Shown piece by piece: positions 7,530 to 18,820 of a stretch of 64,000 nt of DNA. A model generated the notes under the pieces. That model had not been told where the DNA came from, searched no databases, and saw nothing but the letters and a program-made list of their open reading frames with translations. This DNA comes from Barrientosiimonas humi (lineage in GTDB: Bacteria; Actinomycetota; Actinomycetes; Actinomycetales; Dermatophilaceae): NCBI RefSeq assembly GCF_006716095.1, contig NZ_VFOK01000001.1, forward strand, positions 1,457,375 to 1,521,374, in the 5' to 3' direction. A program made the position numbers and the translations under genes. How positions within the stretch are numbered: the first letter of the stretch is position 1; each line of letters opens with the position of its first letter.

Positions 7530-8492
7530 GTGACGTTCAACGACAACGCACAGCTGGACACCTCACAGGTCGAGTCCGGCGGCAGCGGCGGCGGAGGCTT
7601 CGGCGGCGGAGGCGGCGGCGCCCTGCCCGGCGGGGTCGGCGTCGGCGGCATCGGCGGGCTGATCCTGCTGCTGATCATGATGTTCTTCGGCGGCAACCTG
7701 ACCGGTGACCCCTCCACCCCGAGCGGCCAGCCCGGCGGGATGAGCATGAGCTCCAACGAGGTGTCGGCGGCCGGGGCGGGCGGCGACACGGTGAGCCAGC
7801 GGATCTCCCAGTGCAAGACCGGCGCCGACGCCAACCGTGACGACACCTGCCGGGTGATCGGCACCGTCAACAGCGTGCAGAACTTCTGGTCGCAGGCGCT
7901 GCCGCAGTACGGCCAGGAGTACACCCCGGCCAAGACCGTGCTCTACTCCGGCGCCACGCAGACCGCGTGCGGCACCGGCTCCTCGGCGATGGGCCCGTTC
8001 TACTGCCCGCTGGACCAGAAGATCTACATCGACGTGTCGTTCTTCAACGAGCTGAGCACCAAGTACGGCTCGGACGGCGGCAACCTCGCCCAGATGTACG
8101 TCGTCGCGCACGAGTACGGCCACCACGTCCAGAACATCTTCGGGGTGCTCGGTCGCGCCCAGCAGGACCCGCAGGGCCCCACCTCGGCCGCGGTGCGCAC
8201 CGAGCTGCAGGCCGACTGCTACGCCGGCATCTGGACCCGCAACGCCTCGACCACCACCGACCAGGGCGGCGAGCAGCTGATCGAACCGGTGACGCAGCAG
8301 GACATCCAGTCGGCGCTCTCGGCGGCCTCCGCCGTGGGTGACGACCGCATCCAGGAGAAGGCGCAGGGCCGGGTGACGCCGGAGAACTGGACGCACGGCT
8401 CGGCGGTGCAGCGTCAGAAGTGGTTCGTCCAGGGCTACAACACCGGCGACGTCAACGCCTGCGACACCTTCCGCGCGCAGGACCTCGGCTGA
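7530..8492 (+). CDS. YpfJ-type neutral zinc metallopeptidase
   Basis: Membrane-anchored peptidase of the YpfJ/KPN_02809 family, 320 residues. A Gly-rich cytoplasmic head (about residues 15-40) leads to one helix (IGGLILLLIMMFFGGN, about 45-60). The outer domain carries HEYGHH at residues 194-199, the zincin motif with the catalytic Glu. A further conserved stretch, ELQADCYAGIW, supplies the third ligand. The GTG start has AAAGG a few bases upstream. The gene is divergent from the ABC-F gene and is followed one base later by the DUF402 gene. Physiological substrates are unknown. Confidence 0.9.
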   Translation: MTFNDNAQLDTSQVESGGSGGGGFGGGGGGALPGGVGVGGIGGLILLLIMMFFGGNLTGDPSTPSGQPGGMSMSSNEVSAAGAGGDTVSQRISQCKTGADANRDDTCRVIGTVNSVQNFWSQALPQYGQEYTPAKTVLYSGATQTACGTGSSAMGPFYCPLDQKIYIDVSFFNELSTKYGSDGGNLAQMYVVAHEYGHHVQNIFGVLGRAQQDPQGPTSAAVRTELQADCYAGIWTRNASTTTDQGGEQLIEPVTQQDIQSALSAASAVGDDRIQEKAQGRVTPENWTHGSAVQRQKWFVQGYNTGDVNACDTFRAQDLG

Positions 8493-8493
8493 C

Positions 8494-9051
8494 GTGCCGC
8501 CCGCCCACGGCGCGCAGGTGCTCTCGCGCATGCGCAAGTGGGACGGCACCCAGCACTGGACGGCCGAGCTGCGCTACCTCGGCGCCGACGCGTTCGGCCA
8601 CTGGCTCGGCGCGGGTCCGGGCGGTCGCGTGCGCCGACCGGGCTTCGAGTTCGAGACCCGCAACTTCCATGTGCGGTGGGTACCGGTCGACGCCTGGTTC
8701 GTCGCCGGCTTCAACGGGAAGCCGGCGCTGCGGCTCTACCTGGACCTGACGACGCCGGCCGAGCTGGTCGAGACCGGCACCGGCTGGGAGCTGCGCGCGG
8801 TCGACCTCGACCTGGACATCGTCGTCGGCCGGGACGACCCGTGGTCGGCCGCGCAGCTGGTGGACGAGGACGAGTTCGCCGAGCACCAGGTGCTCTACGC
8901 CTACCCCGCCGACGTCGTACGCGCCGTCGAGCAGACCGCCCAGGACCTGCTCGCGCGCATCCGGTGCAGCGAGGAGCCCTACCTCAGCGTCGCGGGCACC
9001 TGGCACGCCCGCCTGCACGAGCTGCTCGCCGCCGACCCCACCCCGCGCTGA
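8494..9051 (+). CDS. DUF402 domain protein
   Basis: A 185-residue soluble protein. The second half matches DUF402: LRLYLDLTTPAEL, then VDLDLDIVVGRD, then LVDEDEFAEHQVLYAYP, with the Asp/Glu cluster that binds metal in this fold. Some DUF402 relatives are nucleoside di/triphosphatases or are fused to RNA-processing domains, so a phosphatase role is possible but not shown here. The GTG start is one base after the peptidase stop, so the two genes form an operon. Confidence 0.8.
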   Translation: MPPAHGAQVLSRMRKWDGTQHWTAELRYLGADAFGHWLGAGPGGRVRRPGFEFETRNFHVRWVPVDAWFVAGFNGKPALRLYLDLTTPAELVETGTGWELRAVDLDLDIVVGRDDPWSAAQLVDEDEFAEHQVLYAYPADVVRAVEQTAQDLLARIRCSEEPYLSVAGTWHARLHELLAADPTPR

Positions 9052-9070
9052 CCCCACGCCCCTGCCTCAT

Positions 9071-9156
9071 ATCGTTCACCGGTGCACGAAATGAGGGAGG
9101 CAACCCCGGGAATCCCGCGGGTTGCCTCCCCCAGATCGTTCACTGGCGCACGAAAT
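9071..9156. repeat. two copies of the ATCGTNC...GCACGAAATG repeat (family R1)
   Basis: ATCGTTCACCGGTGCACGAA starts at 9071 and ATCGTTCACTGGCGCACGAA at 9135, 64 bp apart. The first contains the palindrome CACCGGTG inside TCGT...ACGA. These are diverged relatives of the 62-bp tandem repeats at 18631 and 56472. All three arrays fill gaps between convergent genes. Confidence 0.7.
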
Positions 9157-9199
9157 GCAGCCGCCGGGCGACGGAACCTGGTCAGGCCCGGACGCCGCC

Positions 9200-9270
9200 G
9201 ATTCGGCGACGATGCCGAGGAGACCGGAGCCTGCGACGGGCTCTCGGCGGAGGAGCCGAATCCAAAGGAA
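9200..9270. repeat. stop-adjacent intergenic element (family R2, copy 1)
   Basis: The element is bounded by GATTCGGC (9200-9207) and GCCGAATC (9255-9262), which pair perfectly. Inside are GACGATGCCG, CCGGAGC and TGCGACGGG. It ends in CCAAAGGAA directly against the stop codon of the minus-strand gene. A second copy abuts the whiA stop at 32661-32751. It is probably a mobile or 3'-processing element of unknown role. Confidence 0.65.
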
Positions 9271-9597
9271 CTAGATATTGAAACCCAAGGCGCGCAGCTG
9301 CTCGCGGCCGTCGTCGGTGATCTTGTCCGGGCCCCACGGCGGCATCCACACCCAGTTGATCCGGGAGGAGGACACCAGCCCGTCGAGCGCGGCGGTGGTC
9401 TGGTCCTCGATGACGTCGGTGAGCGGACAAGCCGCCGAGGTCAGGGTCATGTCGAGCACGGCATGGCCCTCGGGGTCGACGGTGATGCCGTAGACGAGTC
9501 CGAGGTCGACGACGTTGATGCCGAGCTCGGGGTCGACCACGTCGCGCATGGCCTCCTCGACGTCGGCGACGTTGGCCGGGGTCTGGGTGTCGCTCAT
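9271..9597 (-). CDS. SufT-like MIP18/DUF59 family iron-sulfur assembly factor
   Basis: A 108-residue MIP18 (DUF59) domain protein, last gene of the suf operon. It has the family signature DVVDPELGINVVDLGLVYG and a conserved Cys in TSAACPLTDVIEDQ. Relatives (SufT) help load or transfer iron-sulfur clusters to client enzymes. The ATG overlaps the sufU stop by four bases (ATGA), which predicts translational coupling. An R2 repeat follows its stop directly. Confidence 0.9.
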   Translation of the reverse strand: MSDTQTPANVADVEEAMRDVVDPELGINVVDLGLVYGITVDPEGHAVLDMTLTSAACPLTDVIEDQTTAALDGLVSSSRINWVWMPPWGPDKITDDGREQLRALGFNI

Positions 9598-10054
9598 GCG
9601 GTCCTCCCGCTGGTCGGTTCGGGGCTGATGTCTGCGCCGGTGCGTGCGAGTGCGTCGGTGAGCGCTGCCCAGGGCAGCAGGGCGCACTTCACGCGGGCGG
9701 GGTACTTGGCGACGCCGGCGAGGGCGACGCCGTCGCCGATGGTCTCCTCGTCGCCGGGGTCGGCTCCCTTGCTGGTGAGCATGCCGCGCATCGCGGCATA
9801 GGTCTCGCGGACCTCCTCGAGGCTGTGCCCGATGCTCTCCTCGGCCAGGATCGAGGCCGAGGCGACGGAGATGGAGCAGCCGAGCGCGTCGTACGACACG
9901 TCCACCACGGTGTCGCCGTCGCGGTGCACGCGCAAGGTCACCTCGTCGCCGCAGGTGGTGTTGACGTGGTAGGCCTCGCCCTCGAACGGCTCACGCAGCC
10001 CGGCGTGCTGCGGCCGCTTGGAGTGCTCGAGGATGAGCTCCTGATAGAGGTCCA

Positions 10055-10055
<1 letters not shown>
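9594..10055 (-). CDS. sufU: SufU, sulfur-relay protein of the Suf system
   Basis: IscU/NifU-like protein of 153 residues. In Gram-positive bacteria SufU is a zinc-bound sulfur acceptor that activates the desulfurase SufS rather than a cluster scaffold. Visible ligands are Cys in TTCGDE (about residue 40), Cys in ALGCSISVAS, and Cys in VKCALLPW. The insertion between the first two Cys regions is the usual one for SufU. The start ATG overlaps the sufS stop (TGATG). Confidence 0.95.
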
Positions 10056-12147
<2,092 letters not shown>

Positions 12148-12165
12148 CTGTGTTCTCGTCCTTTG

Positions 12166-12513
12166 TCAGCTGATGGGGTTCTGGGGCGTCAGGGAGACGA
12201 AGACCTCGTCGTCCTCGACGCGCACGGGATAGACGGCGATGGGCTGGGTGGCCGGGAGACCGGTGGGCTCACCGGTGCGCAGGTCGAAGCGCGAGCCGTG
12301 CAGCCAGCACTCGATGGTGCAGCCGTCGACCTCGCCCTCCGCGAGCGAGACGTTCTGGTGGCTGCAGGTGTCGTCGACCGCGTGCACGACGCCGTCGTCG
12401 GTGCGCACGATCGCGACCCGGTGGCCGTCGATCTCGGCGACCGCCGCCTCGTCGTCGGGCAGCTCGTCGACCCGGCACACCCGGACGAACTGGTCGGTGG
12501 TGGGGTCGCTCAT
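12166..12513 (-). CDS. Rieske-type [2Fe-2S] ferredoxin in the suf operon
   Basis: A 115-residue non-heme oxygenase-type Rieske ferredoxin. The cluster motif is split as CSHQNVSL and CWLHGSRFD (C-x-H and C-x2-H). There is no signal peptide, so the protein is cytoplasmic. It lies between sufD and sufC, with its ATG overlapping the sufD stop. It may give electrons to cluster assembly, or simply be a client kept in the operon. This arrangement is common in actinobacteria. Confidence 0.92.
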   Translation of the reverse strand: MSDPTTDQFVRVCRVDELPDDEAAVAEIDGHRVAIVRTDDGVVHAVDDTCSHQNVSLAEGEVDGCTIECWLHGSRFDLRTGEPTGLPATQPIAVYPVRVEDDEVFVSLTPQNPIS

Positions 12514-13709
12514 CACTCCCCCGCCTGGGCCAGCTCGTGCTCGATGGCCTCCATCAGGGTCTCGACGACCTCGGGCACGCCGATCTTGCCGATGATGTCG
12601 GCGAAGAAGCCGCGCACGACCAGGCGGCGCGCCTCCTGCTCGGGGATGCCGCGGGCCATCAGGTAGAACAGCTGCTCGTCGTCGAAACGGCCGGTCGAGG
12701 AGGCGTGCCCCGCCCCGGCGATCTCGCCGGTCTCGATCTCCAGGTTGGGGACCGAGTCGGCGCGCGCCCCGTCGGTGAGCAGCAGGTTGCGGTTGAGCTC
12801 GTAGGTCTCGATGCCCTCGGCCTCGGCGCGGATCAGCACGTCGCCGACCCACACCGTGTGCGCCGTGTCGCCCTGCAGCGCGCCCTTGTAGGTGACCAGC
12901 GAGGTCCCGCGCGGGGCGTTGTGGTCGACGAACGAGCGGTGCTCCAGGTGCTGGCCCGCGTCGGCGAAGTAGACGCCGAGCAGGGTCGCGTCGCCGCCGG
13001 CACCGGCGTAGCGGACGTTGCTGTTCAGCCGCACGATCCCGCCGCCGAGGCTCACCGCGATGTGCTTATACGTCGCGTCGCGCCCGACCAGCGCGTCGTG
13101 CTGGCCGAGGTGGTTGGCGTCGTCCTCCCAGCGCTGCAGCGACACCACGGTCAGCTGGGCGCCGTCACCGGTGACGACCTCGAGGTTGCCCGTGAGGTCG
13201 GCGCTGCCGGTGTGGTCGATGATCACCAGCGCCTGGCTGTTGACGCCCGCCTCGAGCACGACGTGGGAGTTGCTGCGCCGGCCGACGCCGTTGCCGTGCA
13301 CGTTGATGCGCAGCGGCTCCGCGGCGACGTGGTTGGCCGGGATCTGCACGTGCAGCGCCTCCGGCGTGTTGGCCGAGGCCACCACGGCCGCCCGGTCGGC
13401 CGGGGTCAGCACGGTGCCGCGCGGCGCCTGCCCGGGAGCCAGCGGCGTCTGCACCAGCTGCTCGATCGCCGACACGTCGACCGACACCGCCGGGTCGCCC
13501 TCGCGGTCGTCGGCGGGCTCGTCGGCGAACAGCCCGCCGAGCCGGTCGACGGGGGTGAAGCGCCACTCCTCCTCGCGCCCGTTGGGCACGGGGAAGTCGG
13601 CGACCTCGAAGGAGGTCGCGCGCTCGGCGCGGGACTGTTCGGGCACCGAGCCGGACGCGAGGGCGGCCGGGTCGACGTGGGACTTGCTCTCCGGGGTGAG
13701 CAGGGACAT
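12513..13709 (-). CDS. sufD: SufD, SufBCD scaffold subunit
   Basis: Protein of 398 residues with the right-handed beta-helix core of SufB/SufD. The C-terminal part contains DEQLFYLMARGIPEQEARRLVVRGFF, the conserved SufD ending. With SufB and SufC it builds [4Fe-4S] clusters. The middle GAGHASSTGRFDDEQ holds the conserved His near the SufB-SufD interface. The gene starts 50 bases after sufB. Confidence 0.95.
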   Translation of the reverse strand: MSLLTPESKSHVDPAALASGSVPEQSRAERATSFEVADFPVPNGREEEWRFTPVDRLGGLFADEPADDREGDPAVSVDVSAIEQLVQTPLAPGQAPRGTVLTPADRAAVVASANTPEALHVQIPANHVAAEPLRINVHGNGVGRRSNSHVVLEAGVNSQALVIIDHTGSADLTGNLEVVTGDGAQLTVVSLQRWEDDANHLGQHDALVGRDATYKHIAVSLGGGIVRLNSNVRYAGAGGDATLLGVYFADAGQHLEHRSFVDHNAPRGTSLVTYKGALQGDTAHTVWVGDVLIRAEAEGIETYELNRNLLLTDGARADSVPNLEIETGEIAGAGHASSTGRFDDEQLFYLMARGIPEQEARRLVVRGFFADIIGKIGVPEVVETLMEAIEHELAQAGE

Positions 13710-13759
13710 CTACAGGTTTTCCTTCCGGGCAGTGGTGGGGACGCGGGGCGGCACGGGAA

Positions 13760-15178
13760 TCAGCCGACCGCGCCCTCCATCTGCAGCTCGATGAGCCGGT
13801 TGAGCTCCAGGGCGTACTCCATCGGCAGCTCGCGCGCGATCGGCTCGACGAAGCCGCGCACGATCATCGCCATGGCCTCCTCCTCGGAGAGCCCGCGGCT
13901 GCGCAGGTAGAACAGCTGGTCCTCACTCACCTTGGAGACGGTCGCCTCGTGCCCCATCTGCACGTCGTCCTCGCGGACGTCGACGTAGGGGTAGGTGTCG
14001 GACCGGCTGATCTGGTCGACCAGCAGCGCGTCGCAGACCACGGACGACTTGCTGTGCTCGGCGCCCTCCAGCACCTGCACGAGCCCGCGGTAGGACGCGC
14101 GGCCGCCGCCGCGCGCGACCGACTTCGACACGATCGTCGAGGAGGTGTGGGGGGCGGCGTGCACCATCTTGGCGCCGGCGTCCTGGTGCTGGCCCTCGCC
14201 CGCGAACGCGACCGACAGGGTCTCGCCCTTGGCGTGCTCGCCGAGCAGGAAGACGGCGGGGTACTTCATCGTCACCTTGGAGCCGATGTTGCCGTCGATC
14301 CACTCCATCGTCGCGCCCTCCTCGCAGGTGGCGCGCTTGGTGACGAGGTTGTAGACGTTGTTCGACCAGTTCTGGATGGTCGTGTAACGCACCCGGGCGT
14401 TCTTCTTCACGACGATCTCGACGACCGCCGAGTGCAGCGAGTCGCTCTGGTAGATCGGCGCCGTGCAGCCCTCGACGTAGTGCACGTACGAGCCCTCGTC
14501 GGCGATGATCAGCGTCCGCTCGAACTGGCCCATGTTCTCGGTGTTGATGCGGAAGTACGCCTGCAGCGGGATGTCCACGTGCACGCCCTTGGGGACGTAG
14601 ATGAACGACCCGCCCGACCACACGGCCGTGTTGAGCGCGGCGAACTTGTTGTCACCGCTCGGGATGACCGAGCCGAAGTACTCCTTGAAGAGCTCCTCGT
14701 GCTCGCGCAGGCCGGTGTCGGTGTCGACGAAGACGACGCCCTTCTCCTCCAGGTCCTCGCGGATCTGGTGGTAGACGACCTCCGACTCGTACTGCGCCGC
14801 GACGCCGGCGATCAGCCGCTGCTTCTCGGCCTCGGGGATGCCGAGCTTGTCGTAGGTGTTCTTGATGTCCTCGGGCAGCTCGTCCCAGGTGGTCGCCTGC
14901 TTCTCGGTGGAGCGGACGAAGTACTTGATGTTGTCGAAGTCGATGCCGGACAGGTCGCTGCCCCACGTGGGCATCGGCTTCTTGTCGAACAGGCGCAGCG
15001 CCTTGAGCCGGTTCTTCAGCATCCACTCCGGCTCGTTCTTCAGCCGGGAGATGTCGGCGGCGACCTCGTCGGAGAGACCGCGGCGGGCGGAGGCTCCGGC
15101 GACGTCGGTGTCGGCCCAGCCGTACTCGTAACGGCCGAGGTCCTTCAGACCGGGGTTGAGCTCTTCGATGGTGCTCAT
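13760..15178 (-). CDS. sufB: SufB, SufBCD scaffold subunit
   Basis: Protein of 472 residues, the main cluster scaffold of the Suf system. Conserved blocks include [32 protein letters not shown], and the C-terminal [20 protein letters not shown]. There is no intein, unlike in some mycobacterial SufB. The ATG is preceded by an AAAGGGA ribosome site and overlaps the sufR end by four bases, so sufR and sufB are one transcript. Confidence 0.96.
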   Translation of the reverse strand: MSTIEELNPGLKDLGRYEYGWADTDVAGASARRGLSDEVAADISRLKNEPEWMLKNRLKALRLFDKKPMPTWGSDLSGIDFDNIKYFVRSTEKQATTWDELPEDIKNTYDKLGIPEAEKQRLIAGVAAQYESEVVYHQIREDLEEKGVVFVDTDTGLREHEELFKEYFGSVIPSGDNKFAALNTAVWSGGSFIYVPKGVHVDIPLQAYFRINTENMGQFERTLIIADEGSYVHYVEGCTAPIYQSDSLHSAVVEIVVKKNARVRYTTIQNWSNNVYNLVTKRATCEEGATMEWIDGNIGSKVTMKYPAVFLLGEHAKGETLSVAFAGEGQHQDAGAKMVHAAPHTSSTIVSKSVARGGGRASYRGLVQVLEGAEHSKSSVVCDALLVDQISRSDTYPYVDVREDDVQMGHEATVSKVSEDQLFYLRSRGLSEEEAMAMIVRGFVEPIARELPMEYALELNRLIELQMEGAVG

Positions 15179-15981
15179 CTGGCGTCCCTTTCTGTCGCGG
15201 GGGAGTTCGCTCGAACGGCGCGGTCAGTGGGTGCGTCGTCGCGGGCTTGGGGGGTCAGCGGAACGAAGGTGGTGCAGACGTGGTCGCCCTGCGCCTGCGT
15301 GGCAAGTCTCTGCACGTGAACGCCGAGCAGCGCGGAGAACATTTCCGCCTCGGCGTCACAGATCTGGGGGAACTCGGCGGCGACGTCGCGCACCGGGCAG
15401 TGTCCCTGGCACAGCTGCACGCCGGCGAGCGGGGTGTCGTCGCCGACGGGGCGGGCCGAGGCGGCGTAGCCCTCGCGGCGCAGCCCGGCGGCCAGCGCCT
15501 CGGTGCGCTCGGCGAGCGGGCGGTCGTGGTCCTGCACGTGGCGACCGAGCCGGGTCGCGAGATCGGCCGCGCGGCGCTGCGCGAACGCGGCGACGGCAGC
15601 CTCTCCCCCCTGCTCGGCGAGGAAGTGCAGCACCTCGGCGGCGAGGTCGCGGTAGTCGCCGCGCAGGTCGGCGTGCCCGGCCTCGGACAGGACGTACGAC
15701 CGTGCGGGCCGGCCCCGGCGGCGCACCTGGGCGCCGGCCTTCTCGTGCTCCTCGACCAGCCCCGCCTCAGCCAGGCTCTCCAGGTGGCGGCGCACCGCGG
15801 CGGGCGTGAGCCCCAGGCGCTGCGCGAGCTCGCCGGCGGTGACCGGGCCGTGCTCGGAGATGGTCTGCTTCACTCGCTCGCGGGTGCTGTCGGGCGCCGC
15901 GGCCAGGTCCTCGCGCGAGCCAGCACGCCCGCCCGGCACCGGCGGTGCCGAGGGCGCGGTGGCGTCCAGCGCAAAAATCAC
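15175..15981 (-). CDS. sufR: SufR-type iron-sulfur transcriptional repressor
   Basis: DeoR/ArsR-like winged-helix regulator of 268 residues, first gene of the suf operon. The helix-turn-helix is at about residues 45-75 ([20 protein letters not shown]). The C-terminal half has the cluster-binding cysteines in [11 protein letters not shown] and [12 protein letters not shown]. Family members hold a [4Fe-4S] cluster and repress suf when clusters are plentiful. The GTG start lies inside an ACACT-N5-TGTGA palindrome, the likely autoregulatory site. It is divergent from the ABC ATPase gene. Confidence 0.93.
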   Translation of the reverse strand: MIFALDATAPSAPPVPGGRAGSREDLAAAPDSTRERVKQTISEHGPVTAGELAQRLGLTPAAVRRHLESLAEAGLVEEHEKAGAQVRRRGRPARSYVLSEAGHADLRGDYRDLAAEVLHFLAEQGGEAAVAAFAQRRAADLATRLGRHVQDHDRPLAERTEALAAGLRREGYAASARPVGDDTPLAGVQLCQGHCPVRDVAAEFPQICDAEAEMFSALLGVHVQRLATQAQGDHVCTTFVPLTPQARDDAPTDRAVRANSPATERDAR

Positions 15982-15992
15982 AACATCAGTGT
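15978..15992 (-). promoter_or_regulatory. SufR-type operator overlapping the sufR start codon
   Basis: The minus strand reads ACACT, five bases, TGTGA, with the GTG start inside the second half. As I recall, the same spaced palindrome was reported as the SufR site in mycobacteria. Its place at the 5' end of the suf operon supports autorepression. Confidence 0.7.
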
Positions 15993-16150
15993 GACCTAAT
16001 TGTCCGGGGCTCGCATAGTCAGGTGATCCTTACCCGCGAGCGTGCCGCAGCCGCGAGCGAGGTCGTGCCGGTGCCCGCCGCCCCGAGCCCGAGACCCGAG
16101 ACCCGAGACCGCGGCCGGAGGCCACCCGCTGGGAAGGTCGCGGCGCGGCC

Positions 16151-16156
16151 TAGAAT
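16151..16156 (+). promoter_or_regulatory. -10 box before the ABC ATPase gene
   Basis: TAGAAT lies eight bases before the GTG start, with no ribosome site between. A leaderless or nearly leaderless transcript is likely. Confidence 0.5.
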
Positions 16157-16164
16157 CCTCGGTC

Positions 16165-16868
<704 letters not shown>

Positions 16869-16872
<4 letters not shown>

Positions 16873-17627
16873 GCCACGTCGCGGCCGCCCCTGCGGCACC
16901 GCTGCAGCGCATCCGCGCCCAGGCGGTGTTCGAGACCCGCACGCTGCTGTCCAACGGCGAGCAGCTGCTCGTGTCGCTGGTGCTGCCGGCGCTGGCGCTG
17001 GTCGGGCTGGTGCGCGCCTCCTTCCCCGACCTCGGGCCCGAGCCGCGCGTCGACGTGGCGACCCCCGGCGTGCTCGCGCTGGCGGTCGTCTCGACCGCGT
17101 TCACCGGGCAGGCCATCGCCACCGCGTTCGACCGGCGCTACGGCCTGCTCCGCCTGCTCGGCGTCACCCCGCTGGGGCCGCGCGGGCTGCTCGCCGGCAA
17201 GGCGGCCGCGGTCGGCGCCGTGCTGCTCGTGCAGCTGGCGGTGCTCGGCGCCCTCGGCCTCGCGCTCGGCTGGCGCCCGGCCTGGTCCGGGCTGCCCGGC
17301 GCGCTGCTGCTGGTCGCGCTCGGGGCGTACGCCTTCGTCTGCCTCGCGCTGACCCTCGCCGGCGCGGTGCGCGCCGAGGGGGTGCTCGCGCTCGCGAACC
17401 TGGTGTGGGTGCTGCTGCTCGTCGGCGGCGGCCTGCTGCTGCCGAGCCGGCTGCTGCCCGCCCCGCTGGAGCAGGTCACCCCGTGGCTGCCCTCCGGCGC
17501 GCTCGGCGACGGACTCCGCTCGGCCCTGATGCACGGCGGCCTGCCGGTCGCGGCCACCCTGGTGCTCGCGGCCTGGAGCGTCCTCGGCACGGCGCTCGTG
17601 GCGCGGCTGTTCCGCTGGAGCGACTGA
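16869..17627 (+). CDS. ABC transporter permease
   Basis: A 252-residue membrane protein with about six helices, including LLVSLVLPALALVGLV, AVGAVLLVQLAVLGALGLALG, ALLLVALGAYAFVCLALTLA and LALANLVWVLLLVGGGLLL. The loop FDRRYGLLRLLGVTPLGPRGLLAGK resembles the coupling helix region of ABC-2 type permeases. It starts inside the end of the ATPase gene. The exported substrate is unknown. Confidence 0.87.
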
Positions 17628-17682
17628 CCCGGCCGCTGCGCGAACGACCGACCCGGTCGCCGGGTCGCCCGAGGTCGCGACC

Positions 17683-17688
17683 TACCCT
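17683..17688 (+). promoter_or_regulatory. -10 box of a leaderless promoter (ctaA)
   Basis: TACCCT, six bases, then the ctaA GTG. This gives ctaA its own promoter although the permease gene is only about 70 bases upstream. Confidence 0.6.
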
Positions 17689-17694
17689 CGTCGG

Positions 17695-18594
17695 GTGCCC
17701 GACTCCCCCGCCAACCCGTGGCTGCGCCGACTGCTGATCGTCAACCTCGTCGCCGAGGTCGGCATCGTGGTCACCGGCGGCCTGGTGCGCCTCACCGGCT
17801 CGGGCCTGGGCTGCCCGACCTGGCCGCGCTGCACCGCGGACTCCTTCGTCCCGGTGGCCGGGCAGGAGGAGGGCTTCCGCAAGTTCATCGAGTTCGGCAA
17901 CCGCACCCTCACCGGCGTCGTGTCGATCGCGGCGCTGCTGGTGATCGTCGCGATCTGGAAGCTGGCGCCCGAGCGAGCAGCGTTGAAGCGCTTGGCCTTC
18001 CTGCCGCTGATCGGGGTGGGGCTGCAGGCCGTCGTCGGCGGCATCACCGTGCTCACCGGGCTCAGCCCGACCACCGTCGCGCTGCACTTCCTGGCCTCGA
18101 TGGTGCTGATCTGGTTGTCGACCTACCTGCTCTACCGGGTGACGCAGGAGGGTGACGAGCCGCCGACCAGCGACGTGCACCCCGCGATCCGCTCCGTCGC
18201 CTACGCCGTGAGCGCGGTGCTGGCGGTCGTGCTCGCGCTCGGCACGGTGGTCACCGGCAGCGGCCCGCACTCCGGCGACGCCGACACCCCACGCTTCGGG
18301 TTCGACCCGCGCAGCGTGTCCTGGCTGCACGCCGACGCGGTGATGCTGTTCGTCGGCCTGGTCGTCGCGGTGCTCGTGGCGACGCATGCCACCGGGGCCA
18401 GCGAGCGAGTACGCCGGGCCTGGCTGGTGGTCCTCGGCCTCACCCTGTTCCAGGGCGGGCTCGGCTACCTGCAGTACTTCACCGGCATCCCGTGGCTGCT
18501 CGTGCTGGTGCACATGCTCGCCGCGTCGCTGCTGGTCGTCGCGGTCACCTGGGCGGTCCTCACGCTGCGCAGCCGGGACCTCGTCACGGCCTGA
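17695..18594 (+). CDS. ctaA: heme a synthase CtaA (COX15 family)
   Basis: Integral membrane enzyme of 299 residues with eight predicted helices that oxidises the methyl group of heme o to give heme a for cytochrome c oxidase. The N-terminal GGLVRLTGSGLGCPTWPRC has the conserved Arg and Cys pair. Heme-ligand histidines are seen in VALHFLAS, SWLHADAV and LVLVHMLAA. CtaB, the heme o synthase that supplies the substrate, is encoded convergently 226 bases away. Confidence 0.95.
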   Translation: MPDSPANPWLRRLLIVNLVAEVGIVVTGGLVRLTGSGLGCPTWPRCTADSFVPVAGQEEGFRKFIEFGNRTLTGVVSIAALLVIVAIWKLAPERAALKRLAFLPLIGVGLQAVVGGITVLTGLSPTTVALHFLASMVLIWLSTYLLYRVTQEGDEPPTSDVHPAIRSVAYAVSAVLAVVLALGTVVTGSGPHSGDADTPRFGFDPRSVSWLHADAVMLFVGLVVAVLVATHATGASERVRRAWLVVLGLTLFQGGLGYLQYFTGIPWLLVLVHMLAASLLVVAVTWAVLTLRSRDLVTA

Positions 18595-18630
18595 CCCGGC
18601 CGGCCCCGCACCCGGGCGGCGCTCGCCGCA

Positions 18631-18776
18631 GATCGTGCGTTGACGTACGGGATGCCGAGCCCGCCCGCGGAATCCTGGGCCTCGCCCGCTCAGATCGTGC
18701 GTTGACGCACGAAATGCCGAGCCCGCCCGCGGAATCCCGGGCCTCCCCCGCTCAGATCGTGCGTTGACGTACGAAG
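18631..18776. repeat. 62-bp tandem repeat array, three cores (family R1)
   Basis: GATCGTGCGTTGACGTACG starts at 18631, and its copies start at 18693 and 18755, exactly 62 bp apart each time. The intervening text (GCCGAGCCCGCCCGCGGAAT and following) is also conserved, so it is a true tandem repeat and not a CRISPR. In the 18693 copy TCGTGCG and CGCACGA form a perfect 7-bp stem. It fills the gap between convergent ctaA and ctaB. Confidence 0.85.
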
Positions 18777-18820
18777 TGTGGCCGTGAGTTTGGACCGTGC
18801 CGGAGCCGCGCGGGGCTGGG

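Noticed and set aside
18631-18776. CRISPR array
   Set aside because: The 62-bp period includes conserved text between the cores, there are only three copies, and no cas gene is present.
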